DNA from: Bacteroidota bacterium
GTDB lineage: Bacteria > Bacteroidota > Bacteroidia > Chitinophagales > Chitinophagaceae
Reading direction: 5' to 3'
Length of the DNA: 64,000 nt
Assembly (NCBI GenBank): GCA_018267545.1
Contig: JAFDYG010000496.1
Coordinates: 62,001-126,000, forward strand
Every line of letters begins with the position of its first letter. Within the stretch, counting starts at the first letter, position 1. This document shows positions 41,397 to 49,800 of this stretch, piece by piece. Under the pieces are notes generated by a model. The model was not told the DNA's origin. It saw only the letters and a list, made by a program, of their open reading frames with translations, and did not search any database. The position numbers were made by a program, and so were the translations under genes.

Positions 41397-43223
41397 ATGA
41401 AATTTATGAAAAAAACACATTTCCTGGTTCTTGCAGGCTTCCTCCATGTCTGCACAGCTTACGGGCAAGGGCCCAAAGACAGTCTTAAAAAAGACACCAG
41501 CCGTCCGGACTCGACCCGCACTGCCGAAAATCTGCTCCTGCAGCACCAGGAACAGCAGATGATCGACTCCGCCATCCGCCGCCAGCTTCTCATAGAATTG
41601 AAGCAGTCTACCGGCAATGCCCTTAGGACTAAAGAGCTGCAGCAACAACTTTCCGATATCCTGACCCGCGACTCGCTCAGAAAGGAAGAACAGGTCCACG
41701 TCATTCAACAGCTGAAAACGAACGCCCGTCCACATCCCGTCATTCTTAACTACGACACGCTTTTTCCGATTTTTACCAGGATCGGCTCCTTCAACGCAGG
41801 CGACCGGGCAGACGCCATCAGCCGCAGGATACAAAAACTATATGACGACTTTATCTTCATGCCCGATTCCCTTCGCCTCAACCCCACCCAGGAAGGCTAT
41901 GACATCATATACACCCCCGACCAGGTCATTATGACCGTGACACAGCTGGACGCCTTATGGTTCAATGTCGGCACGGACTCCCTCGCACGCTACTACCTCG
42001 GAACGATCAAATCGGCCGTCGTCCGCGAAAAAAGCGCCAACAGCGTACAGAACTGGCTCAAACGCATCGGCCTTTCCCTGCTCATCGCCGCCTGCGCCGC
42101 ACTTGTCGTCATCTTGCTGAACAGGCTTTTTCGCAGATCGGCTCTTTTCATCCATAAAAAAAGAGACAAGCACCTGAAAGGCCTCGTCTTCCGCAAAATC
42201 CAGCTCCTTACGCCGGCGCGAATGGAACAGCTCGCGCTGTCCATCAACAACATCGCCCGCATTATCGCCATCATTCTTTCGGTTTACCTGAGCCTCCTGC
42301 TCCTGTCCGGCGTCTTCCGGGCGACCCGGCGCTGGACAGATACCCTCCTCAGCTGGATTCTCACACCGGCCAGGGCCGCCCTGCACGGCGTCGTCAAATT
42401 CCTGCCCAACCTGTTTACCATCCTCGTAATCTGGATAATCTTCAGATACCTCGCCAGGGCCATCCGTTACTTTTCGGACGAGGTGGAAAAAGGTCACATA
42501 CAGATCAATGGATTTCATAAAGACTGGGCGCACCCGACCTATAATATCATCCGGTTTCTCCTGTACGCCTTTATGCTTGTAATTGTCTTCCCCTACCTTC
42601 CCGGCTCCGATTCCCTCGCCTTCAAAGGGGTCACCGTATTCCTCGGCATCCTGTTTTCTTTGGGCTCGTCTTCTGCCATTACCAATCTCGTGGCCGGCCT
42701 GGTCATCACCTATATGCGGCCGTTCAAAGTAGGAGATCGTGTTCGAATCGGCGATGTCACAGGCGACGTCGTCGAAAAGAATATGCTCGTCACCCGCATC
42801 CGTACGATCAAAAACGAGGACATCACCGTGCCCAATTCAACTGTGCTCGGCAGCAGCGCCATCAACTACTCGGCCAACACGGGCCCCGAAGACAAGGGGC
42901 TCATTATGCACACCACAGTCACGATCGGCTATGACGTCCCCTGGAAACAAATGCACGAAGCCTTGCTGACGGCCGCAGGAAGAACCGCCCTCGTACTAAA
43001 AGACCCGCCCCCCTTCGTCCTGCAGACCAGCCTGGACGACTTTTATATCTCCTACCAGCTGAACGTATATACGAAAGAGGCCAATAAACAGGCGTCGATC
43101 CAGTCAGAGCTGCATCAGCATATACTGGACAGCTGTAACGAAGCCGGCATCGAGATCATGTCTCCCCACTACAGGGCCATGCGTGACGGCAACGAAACCA
43201 CCATTCCCCCTAACCACCGATGA
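41397..43223 (+). CDS. MscS-family channel with signal peptide and periplasmic domain
   Basis: 608 residues. The signal peptide ends at TAYGQ (24). A mostly helical, Gln/Arg-rich periplasmic domain runs to about 215. Four or five membrane helices follow between about 222 and 407, then a pore segment (LGILFSLGSSSAITNLVAGLV, about 418-440) and the vestibule domain (KVGDRVRIGDVTGDVVEKNML; ITVPNSTVLGSSAINYS). This is the YbdG/MscM-like long form. It follows the sensor-GT20 gene after 76 bp on the same strand. Two different MscS channels flanking a solute-making enzyme point to osmotic adjustment. Confidence 0.93.
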   Translation: MKFMKKTHFLVLAGFLHVCTAYGQGPKDSLKKDTSRPDSTRTAENLLLQHQEQQMIDSAIRRQLLIELKQSTGNALRTKELQQQLSDILTRDSLRKEEQVHVIQQLKTNARPHPVILNYDTLFPIFTRIGSFNAGDRADAISRRIQKLYDDFIFMPDSLRLNPTQEGYDIIYTPDQVIMTVTQLDALWFNVGTDSLARYYLGTIKSAVVREKSANSVQNWLKRIGLSLLIAACAALVVILLNRLFRRSALFIHKKRDKHLKGLVFRKIQLLTPARMEQLALSINNIARIIAIILSVYLSLLLLSGVFRATRRWTDTLLSWILTPARAALHGVVKFLPNLFTILVIWIIFRYLARAIRYFSDEVEKGHIQINGFHKDWAHPTYNIIRFLLYAFMLVIVFPYLPGSDSLAFKGVTVFLGILFSLGSSSAITNLVAGLVITYMRPFKVGDRVRIGDVTGDVVEKNMLVTRIRTIKNEDITVPNSTVLGSSAINYSANTGPEDKGLIMHTTVTIGYDVPWKQMHEALLTAAGRTALVLKDPPPFVLQTSLDDFYISYQLNVYTKEANKQASIQSELHQHILDSCNEAGIEIMSPHYRAMRDGNETTIPPNHR

Positions 43224-43252
43224 CATCTTTTATACCAAACATGTGACACAAT

Positions 43253-43515
43253 ATGGAAATACAGACAAAAAAAAGAACGATCGCAGCGCTTTCCAATGCT
43301 TCGCATAGGATCGTCGCGGAAAGGATGGAACGCACCGGACTTATCTCCTATGTCTGCTGGTATCTTCGCATGGATGGGACATAGCCGGCGCCGCCAATGC
43401 AGGCATGCAAACGGCCTATCTGATGCCCTTCAAGGAAGTATTGTATCCCCTTGCGCCCCAGCCGGATTACAAATGCAAAGATCTTTTTGAGCTGGCCGAA
43501 CTCTTGCTGAATTAA
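43253..43515 (+). pseudogene. Remnant of a type II haloacid dehalogenase (HAD family)
   Basis: Two dehalogenase fragments lie in different frames. From the ATG at 43253 the first encodes IAALSNASHRIVAERMERTG followed by LISYV, the second HAD motif and following helix, and then stops at 43382-43384. From about 43351 the next frame encodes LLVSSHGWDIAGAANAGMQT and continues AYLMPF to a normal C-terminal end at 43515; this is the family's last active-site block. The N-terminal nucleophile domain (about 90 residues) and about 50 residues between the fragments are missing. It is therefore a decayed gene with at least two deletions and a frameshift. Confidence 0.8.
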
Positions 43516-43528
43516 GTTTTATAACACC

Positions 43529-45181
43529 ATGACAGGAAAGAATAGATCGATATGGGTAATTGTACTCCTGACCGCAGTCCTCCTGACCGCTGCCTGCACC
43601 GGCAAACCTCCGGCCCCCGCAAAACACGCAGTCAGAGATACGACAATCGTTGCTGCCAACGCCTACACCCATCTGCTGCTGGACAGTCTGACCGTACAGA
43701 GATTTGTCGACGACGATGTAAAAGACAGCGCAACCGCCGCCGCCATCATAAGTTTTTACAATACCCGCAACTATCAGTACGCCTGGTTCGACGAAGAAGG
43801 ACTCACCGGACAGGCGGGCGCCTTCTGGACGAACCACCAGGCCGCCACAGCTACGATCGACAATACAGTAACCCGGGATTCCCTTTTCCATGCCGGCATG
43901 GACAGCCTTATCGACGGCAATTCGATGACCCTCACCAACACAGAACGGGAACGCATCGAGCTCGGCCTCACAGTACATTTTTTCCGGTATATGAGCCCCA
44001 CCCTTGCAGGGGAAATAAATCCCGCAGACCTGAAATGGTACATCCCAGCCAGGAGGATTGACGCCGCCGAAGCCCTCGACTCCCTCCTGAACGGAAAGAA
44101 CCCCGGCTGGCACCCGCTGGGGCAACGCTTCTACCAACTGAGAACCAGGCTGCTCGCCTATTCGAAGCTTCAAAAAGAAGGCGGCTGGCCATCGATCCGG
44201 CTAAAGGAAAAGACATTAAAAAAGGGCGCCCATAGCCCCCAAATTGAAAGTATCCGGAAAAGACTGCAGCTTGCCGTCGATTCAGCCGGCGCAGCCACCA
44301 CAGCGCACCCAGCCACCGAAGCGCACGCAGCCGCCACAGCCCCCGTCGACACCACGCTGTTCGATTCCGTCCTGGAGCAAAACGTACGCCGGGCCCAACG
44401 CTCCTTTGGACTGCCCGCCACAGGAATCATCGACCAGGCGCTGATCGACGAGCTGAATATCCCCATCGGGCAAAGAATCGAACAGCTCCTCATCAACCTC
44501 CAGCGGCTCAAGTGGATGCCCGAAGAAGATTCCTCCTACATCCTGGTCAATATCCCGGATTACAGGCTGCTGGTTTATCACCGGGACAGCATTGTCTCCA
44601 CCATGCGGGTCGTCGTCGGGAAAGCCGCACATCATACCGTCATATTCTCCGGCCAGCTGAAATATGTCGTATTCAGCCCCTATTGGAACATACCCGCCAG
44701 CATCGTCCGCAATGAAATCCTGCCGGCTATGAAGAAGGACCGGCGCTACCTCGACCGCCATCGTATGGAAATCACAGGCTATTCCGCCGGTCTGCCCGTC
44801 ATCCGGCAGAAACCAGGTCCCGGCAATGCCCTGGGCAAGGTCAAATTCCTCTTCCCCAACCGGTACAATATCTATCTTCACGATACCCCCCAGCGCGACC
44901 TGTTCGAAAAAGACCGTCGTGCATTCAGCCACGGATGCATCCGCATCCAACACCCCTTCGGGCTGGCAAGCCTTCTATTGTCGAACAACCCCAAATGGAA
45001 CGGAAAAAAAATCCGCGAAGCCATGAACGGCTCCGCTGAAAAATGGGTAACACTACAACCGGCCATACCGATCTATATCGTTTACCTCACAGCATGGGTA
45101 GATAATGAAGGCCTCTTACATTTTGCAAAAGATATCTATGGCCACGACAGCGAGATGGCAAGCCACCTTTTCGCCAGATAA
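43529..45181 (+). CDS. Lipoprotein L,D-transpeptidase (YcbB/LdtD type)
   Basis: 550 residues. The lipobox ends at C23 (LLTAACTG). A large N-terminal scaffold domain (about 40-225) is followed by a peptidoglycan-binding helix bundle (about 235-310) interrupted by an Ala/Thr/His-rich low-complexity insert (about 254-272), then the YkuD catalytic domain (about 335-520) with H451 (YLHDTP), H468 and C470 in SHGCIRI. It cross-links peptidoglycan by the 3-3 route, which stiffens the wall under envelope stress. It starts 13 bp after the dehalogenase remnant. Confidence 0.92.
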   Translation: MTGKNRSIWVIVLLTAVLLTAACTGKPPAPAKHAVRDTTIVAANAYTHLLLDSLTVQRFVDDDVKDSATAAAIISFYNTRNYQYAWFDEEGLTGQAGAFWTNHQAATATIDNTVTRDSLFHAGMDSLIDGNSMTLTNTERERIELGLTVHFFRYMSPTLAGEINPADLKWYIPARRIDAAEALDSLLNGKNPGWHPLGQRFYQLRTRLLAYSKLQKEGGWPSIRLKEKTLKKGAHSPQIESIRKRLQLAVDSAGAATTAHPATEAHAAATAPVDTTLFDSVLEQNVRRAQRSFGLPATGIIDQALIDELNIPIGQRIEQLLINLQRLKWMPEEDSSYILVNIPDYRLLVYHRDSIVSTMRVVVGKAAHHTVIFSGQLKYVVFSPYWNIPASIVRNEILPAMKKDRRYLDRHRMEITGYSAGLPVIRQKPGPGNALGKVKFLFPNRYNIYLHDTPQRDLFEKDRRAFSHGCIRIQHPFGLASLLLSNNPKWNGKKIREAMNGSAEKWVTLQPAIPIYIVYLTAWVDNEGLLHFAKDIYGHDSEMASHLFAR

Positions 45182-45262
45182 CCCCGCCCCCGACCCGCCA
45201 GCCCTACCCGGCCTTCCAGCCTCCCGGCCCGCCAGCCGGCCGCCCCACCCGGCCTTCCCTGC
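45182..45262. repeat. GC-rich spacer with imperfect direct repeats between convergent genes
   Basis: CCCGCCAGCC occurs at 45194 and 45228, and ACCCGGCCTTCC at 45206 and 45247, in the same order. The 81-bp spacer is almost free of A and lies between the L,D-transpeptidase and the oppositely oriented PDZ gene. No clear terminator hairpin was found in it. Confidence 0.5.
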
Positions 45263-45745
45263 TCAAAAATCATGAATACTATAATAAACGACCTGCTTAC
45301 TGCCCGGATAAACACCCTGAATCTGGTAACTCACTTTCTGACGGCTCACCGCATTGGTCAGTTCCTCGACGGTGGTAACCGGTACATCCCCTATCCTGGT
45401 AATGACGAACCCTTCCCTCATCTTTGTCTGGTTGCTCAACGTTCCGCCGGCGTGTATTTTCACGACAACCACTCCGCCCGAAATACCCATCTTCGCCGCA
45501 GCTGCTTTTGAAAGGCTGGAAAAATCAGCCCCCAGCGGAGCCGACATCCGCGAACCGGCTACACTTTCCCCCATCCCCTGCGCCCGAATACCCCACGGAC
45601 CGCAGCCTGCTATCACTAAGACGGCAAGCAGCACCCCCCTCCTGCACTTCGCCTGTAAAAAACTTCTGATAACCACAGCGGCCAACGCCAGACCGTAAAG
45701 GCCGATGGCCGCAACGGCCAGACTCTTTTTCTGTTTTGGCATCAT
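45263..45745 (-). CDS. Membrane-anchored stand-alone PDZ-domain protein
   Basis: 160 residues from the ATG at 45745 (ATG 45742 is equally possible; a longer frame to 45796 lacks support). Two hydrophobic helices (about 9-27 and 35-53) are followed by a short linker and one PDZ domain (LGADFSSLSKAAAAKMGISG, then GGVVVVKIHAGGTLSN, GFVITRIGDVPV, TVEELTNAV), closest to the second PDZ of HtrA/DegP proteases. No protease domain is present. It could hold or present unfolded or C-terminal peptide ligands at the inner membrane. It lies downstream of the nucleotidyltransferase gene on the same strand. Confidence 0.7.
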   Translation of the reverse strand: MMPKQKKSLAVAAIGLYGLALAAVVIRSFLQAKCRRGVLLAVLVIAGCGPWGIRAQGMGESVAGSRMSAPLGADFSSLSKAAAAKMGISGGVVVVKIHAGGTLSNQTKMREGFVITRIGDVPVTTVEELTNAVSRQKVSYQIQGVYPGSKQVVYYSIHDF

Positions 45746-45806
45746 AATGCATCGGTTTAGACAGCATTTGCCGAAATTTTCATGCCATGACGCCATCCGC
45801 CCAAAA

Positions 45807-46577
45807 TCACAACGAACGCAGCAACCCCCTCAGCATTTCTCCCTTTTCCGCAGTCTCCTCACTTTCGATATTACTAACCGAAAGGATCGGCGGCAGCTTC
45901 GAATAAAGCTCCGGCATCCCAAGCCATGACGCCACCTGCATTTTTATCCATTTATTATAGGCAATGGGGTATGAGCTCTTTGAAATAAACAGCGCCTGCA
46001 GAAACTTTTGAAATGCAACGGTCAATCTGTCGAAAGCCTGAAAATGTAAGCCCCGTTCAATATAAGGACCTATACAGTCCAAATCATATTCGCAGAACTC
46101 GATCGTCATTCGAAGCCTCTCAGCACGCAGCGCCTCGTCATAATAGGGCAGCCATTTGCGTCGCAGCTCCAGGAAATAAGGTCCCGCATCGCCCAAAGGC
46201 TTGGAATAACATACCTGATTACCTATTTCAAGCTCGAAACTATCCGGCATCCCTCCTTCCTCCATCTCTCCGGGCCGGTAATCGCCCGCAATCAGGTCCA
46301 AATGCAAAAGCGCATGTTTCCCCGAATCCCTATACCTCGATATAGCAGCAGAAGTCTTCGCATATGCCTGCCAGCCCGCCTCCATCCCCTCCCTCTCATC
46401 CGCTGTTATACCCTGGGCCAAAAGAATAGCAAAATCAAGGTCGCTGCCGGCCACCGCCTGTCCCCTTGCACAGGAATTTACGACCAGTATAGTATCGATA
46501 TTTCTACTGCTCCCGAAATAATCTTTTATCGACTCGGCCGCATCACTATGCGCCTGCGTTGGAAATGATACAGACAT
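45807..46577 (-). CDS. Nucleotidyltransferase-fold protein
   Basis: 256 residues. Polymerase-beta-like NTase motif near 33-51: NSCARGQAVAGSDLDFAIL, where the usual Gly-Ser pair reads Asn-Ser and the two metal-binding Asp are in SDLDFA. A third acidic strand is LHLDLIAGD near 90-98. A helical C-terminal half (about 140-256) resembles the kanamycin-nucleotidyltransferase/HI0074-type substrate domain. It probably transfers a nucleotide to a small molecule or protein; the target is unknown. It starts 2 bp after the GH2 gene stop, so it is in that transcript. Confidence 0.8.
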   Translation of the reverse strand: MSVSFPTQAHSDAAESIKDYFGSSRNIDTILVVNSCARGQAVAGSDLDFAILLAQGITADEREGMEAGWQAYAKTSAAISRYRDSGKHALLHLDLIAGDYRPGEMEEGGMPDSFELEIGNQVCYSKPLGDAGPYFLELRRKWLPYYDEALRAERLRMTIEFCEYDLDCIGPYIERGLHFQAFDRLTVAFQKFLQALFISKSSYPIAYNKWIKMQVASWLGMPELYSKLPPILSVSNIESEETAEKGEMLRGLLRSL

Positions 46578-46579
46578 AT

Positions 46580-49234
46580 CTAATGACTACGTATTTGCAA
46601 ACGGGCCGGAACACAGCCTTCCGCCTCCGCCCTTAAACTTATCTCCCCCTTTCTCCCCGGCGTCCCCCGCACAATCACCAGCACCATCCCGCCAAACGCC
46701 GCCCTTGACACAGACCCAAACGACGTCAGATCAGCAGGATTGCCATTATCCGTCGCCACAATCTCCCCCGGTCCCGAAACCGAAAACCGTATCAAATTCG
46801 CCGCATCCGGCACCACCACTCCTTTACTATCCACCACACTCACCGTCACAAACACCAAATCGCCCCCATCCGCCTTCAACCTCAATCCCGCCGCCACCCC
46901 CGCCGTCCTCACCACATCCGTTGCCCACACCTTCCCCCCCTTATACGCCACCACCTTCAATTCACCCGGTTCATACACCACACTATCCCATCGCAACCGA
47001 TACTCGAATGCGCCCTTCTTCTTCCTCCCCTGAGACCGCCCATTCAAAAACAGCTCCGCCTCATCACCCGAAGTATATACATGGACCGGCGTCACAAGAC
47101 CTACCCTCTCCGGCCAGGTCCAGTGCGGCAAAATATGCGCCATCGCCAGCTCCGGCCGCCACCGGGACTGATATAAATAAAATCTATCCTTCTTAAATCC
47201 CGCCAGATCGATAATCCCCGAATACGAGCTCCTCGCCGAATAATACGGCGTAGGCTCACCCAAATAATCCCAACCCGACCAGACAAACTCACCCCCCACA
47301 AACGAATTCATATCCTGCGCCCTAAACACCTTGTCCGGAGAAGCCCCAAAAGCCGCCGTATACAAATCGTACGCGCTAACCGCCCGGTTCACCGAATCCC
47401 CACCCGTACTATCACTCACCGGCGCACTAACTCCAGAAGAAACAGGAAAAACATACGTCCCCCTCGTGCTCAGCGCCGAAGCCGTCTCAGTACTCAGAAT
47501 CAGCTTGCCCGGAAACCTCTCCCGAAACGCCCCATACAACGGCGACGTCCTGATCCCACGAAGATGCGCATACGCAGGAGCATCCCTAATCCCCTCTCCC
47601 TGATAATTCAGGCTCAGCACATCCATAACACCCGGAAACGGCATATCCGGCTTCGCATAATTCATCGATGCCGTCGCAGGCCTCGTACTATCCTCATCTC
47701 TTACTATATCTCTTAACTCCCTCGCCACCACAGCCCCCTCATCCCCCGTATATTGCTCCCCCACCTCGTTACCAAAGCTCCACTCGATAATACAAGGATG
47801 ATTCCTATCCCTCCGCACAAACGCCCGCAGATCAGCCTCATGCCAGTCCGCAAAAATCAAATGAAAATCCAACGGCGTCTTCCCCCTGTACCAGCAATCG
47901 AAAATTTCATCGATAACCAGAAAACCCATCCGATCCAACATGTCCAACAGCTCCGGGGCCGGCGGATTATGCGCCAGCCGAATCGCATTACACCCCATCT
48001 CCCTCAACATCTCCAGCTGCCGCTCCGCCGCCCTTTCATTAAAAGCCGCTCCCAGCGCCCCCAAATCATGATGCTGATTGACCCCCTGTATCCGCACCCG
48101 CTCTCCATTCACGATCACCCCCTTCACCGGGTCAAACTCCACCGACCTGATCCCAAAACGAGTCTTATACTCATCCACCATCTTCCCTCCCGCATACACC
48201 CTCGTAACCGCCGTATACAAATGAGGCCGCTGCGCAGGCAGCGGCCCCCATAATAATGGATTGCGAATCTTAACTATACCTTCGACACGCTCCTTCCCCC
48301 TTACCATCACTTCCTTAGACCTCACTATCCCAACTTTCTCACCCCTCTCATTCAAAATATCCGAAACCACCCGAACCTTTTGCCCCCCGCCCAAACCATT
48401 TACTACCTGCACCCCAACCACTACATCCGCCGCTGCCGCAGTCACATCCCGAGTCCTCACAAAAGTTCCCCACTGCGCCACATGCACCGGCGAAACAACC
48501 TCCAGCCACACATGCCGGTACAGCCCAGCCCCCGGATACCACCTCGAAGAATTTGAAGGATTATCCACCCGTATCGCCAATTGATTCTCCCCTCCTACCC
48601 GCAAATACGGCGTCAGGTCCAACCGAAAAGAATTATAACCATACGGCCATCCCCCCACCAATTGACCATTCAACCACACCATCGCATAGCTCATCGCCCC
48701 ATCTACATTCAAATAAACCGACCTACCCTCCCACCCCGCCGGCACATCCAGCTTCCTCCGATACCAACCCACCCCCTGCACCGGCAGCCTTCCCATCCCT
48801 CCTCCCACAACCACATTCTCTCCCACATAAAACGGCCCCTTTATCGCCCAGTCATGCGGCAACCTCACCCGTTCCCACCGGGAATCATCAAAATCACCGC
48901 GAACAAAAGAAAAATCTCTCCCCGGATTCCCCCCAGGCCGAACATATCGCTTAGCAGAATCTTTTATAAAATCATTCGCCGAAGGCAGTATCCACGCCTT
49001 TAACGCCCTTGCCGAAACCACAGCAGACGCAACTTCCGAAGCCCTCGTATCCGCCACTTTATTATCATTCCGATCCATCACCCTCGGACGCTCATCGTAA
49101 ATTAAACTATCCCCCTCTCCCTCATACCGCATAAACCTCCAACCCTCATCGATCTTAACCCTCTGTCTCACCTGAGCTTTCACCACCCCGGCAACACCCC
49201 CCAAAAACAAACAAATGAAAAATATCTTTTGCAT
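46580..49234 (-). CDS. Glycoside hydrolase family 2 (beta-galactosidase-like)
   Basis: 884 residues with a signal peptide (about 1-20). The jelly-roll sugar-binding domain covers about 100-250, the Ig-like domain about 255-365, and the TIM barrel starts near 370 (VNGERVRIQGVNQHHDLGALG). The acid/base is E490 in WSFGNEVGE and the nucleophile E582 in LSTETAS. Two further beta domains fill the C-terminus (about 680-884). This is a periplasmic or exported exo-glycosidase of the beta-galactosidase/beta-glucuronidase group; the exact sugar is open. The sense strand is strikingly rich in G and the protein in Val and Gly, unlike plus-strand neighbours. Confidence 0.92.
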   Translation of the reverse strand: MQKIFFICLFLGGVAGVVKAQVRQRVKIDEGWRFMRYEGEGDSLIYDERPRVMDRNDNKVADTRASEVASAVVSARALKAWILPSANDFIKDSAKRYVRPGGNPGRDFSFVRGDFDDSRWERVRLPHDWAIKGPFYVGENVVVGGGMGRLPVQGVGWYRRKLDVPAGWEGRSVYLNVDGAMSYAMVWLNGQLVGGWPYGYNSFRLDLTPYLRVGGENQLAIRVDNPSNSSRWYPGAGLYRHVWLEVVSPVHVAQWGTFVRTRDVTAAAADVVVGVQVVNGLGGGQKVRVVSDILNERGEKVGIVRSKEVMVRGKERVEGIVKIRNPLLWGPLPAQRPHLYTAVTRVYAGGKMVDEYKTRFGIRSVEFDPVKGVIVNGERVRIQGVNQHHDLGALGAAFNERAAERQLEMLREMGCNAIRLAHNPPAPELLDMLDRMGFLVIDEIFDCWYRGKTPLDFHLIFADWHEADLRAFVRRDRNHPCIIEWSFGNEVGEQYTGDEGAVVARELRDIVRDEDSTRPATASMNYAKPDMPFPGVMDVLSLNYQGEGIRDAPAYAHLRGIRTSPLYGAFRERFPGKLILSTETASALSTRGTYVFPVSSGVSAPVSDSTGGDSVNRAVSAYDLYTAAFGASPDKVFRAQDMNSFVGGEFVWSGWDYLGEPTPYYSARSSYSGIIDLAGFKKDRFYLYQSRWRPELAMAHILPHWTWPERVGLVTPVHVYTSGDEAELFLNGRSQGRKKKGAFEYRLRWDSVVYEPGELKVVAYKGGKVWATDVVRTAGVAAGLRLKADGGDLVFVTVSVVDSKGVVVPDAANLIRFSVSGPGEIVATDNGNPADLTSFGSVSRAAFGGMVLVIVRGTPGRKGEISLRAEAEGCVPARLQIRSH

Positions 49235-49332
49235 ATCCTAAAATAATCTAAACCGTCATCATTTCGGGAAATTTAGTCATCTACCATCTACAGACTTTAC
49301 CCGATATTCGCTGCATCACTATCATCCTCCTC

Positions 49333-49800
49333 ATGACACACACAACTAAACAGGCGATCGCCCCCCTTTTGCTAAGACTGATTATCGGCTTCGGTTTCGT
49401 GGCCCACGGCTGGGCTAAAATCAGCAGAGGAACCGCAGGCTTCGAAAAGCTTCTCATCCACCAGGGCGTTCCCTTTCCCCACATCAATTCGATCATCGGC
49501 CCCTACACCGAGCTCCTCGGTGGAGCCGCCATCCTCATCGGAGCGTTCGTTACCCTCGTATCCATCCCGCTTCTCTTTACAATGATCGTTGCAACATTTT
49601 ACGTGCAAGGCCATTATGGATTCAGTTCCGTAAAGACTATAGGACTCTCCCCCGAAGGACCGATCTTCGGTCCGCCAGGATACGAGATAAACCTCCTTTA
49701 CATAGCCGGCCTCCTTTCACTGATGCTAACCGGAGCCGATCCATATTCCTTAGATTACTGGAGAAAAAACAGAAAGACTAAATCAGCTTATCCGGAGTAA
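49333..49800 (+). CDS. DoxX-family membrane protein
   Basis: 155 residues with four hydrophobic helices. DoxX start LLLRLIIGFGFVAHGWAKI (about 12-31), then GPYTELLGGAAILIG and a last helix near LYIAGLLSLML. DoxX proteins associate with membrane redox systems and quinones; the specific role here is unknown. Its last 23 bp overlap the 3' end of the oppositely transcribed molybdoprotein gene (49778-49800). Confidence 0.88.
   Translation: MTHTTKQAIAPLLLRLIIGFGFVAHGWAKISRGTAGFEKLLIHQGVPFPHINSIIGPYTELLGGAAILIGAFVTLVSIPLLFTMIVATFYVQGHYGFSSVKTIGLSPEGPIFGPPGYEINLLYIAGLLSLMLTGADPYSLDYWRKNRKTKSAYPE

Noticed and set aside
45807-46577. Nucleotidyltransferase as a CD-NTase (CBASS) or MNT antitoxin
   Set aside because: No effector, HEPN toxin or CBASS accessory gene is adjacent, and the C-terminal half looks like a small-molecule NTase domain. 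The neighbour is a glycosidase.
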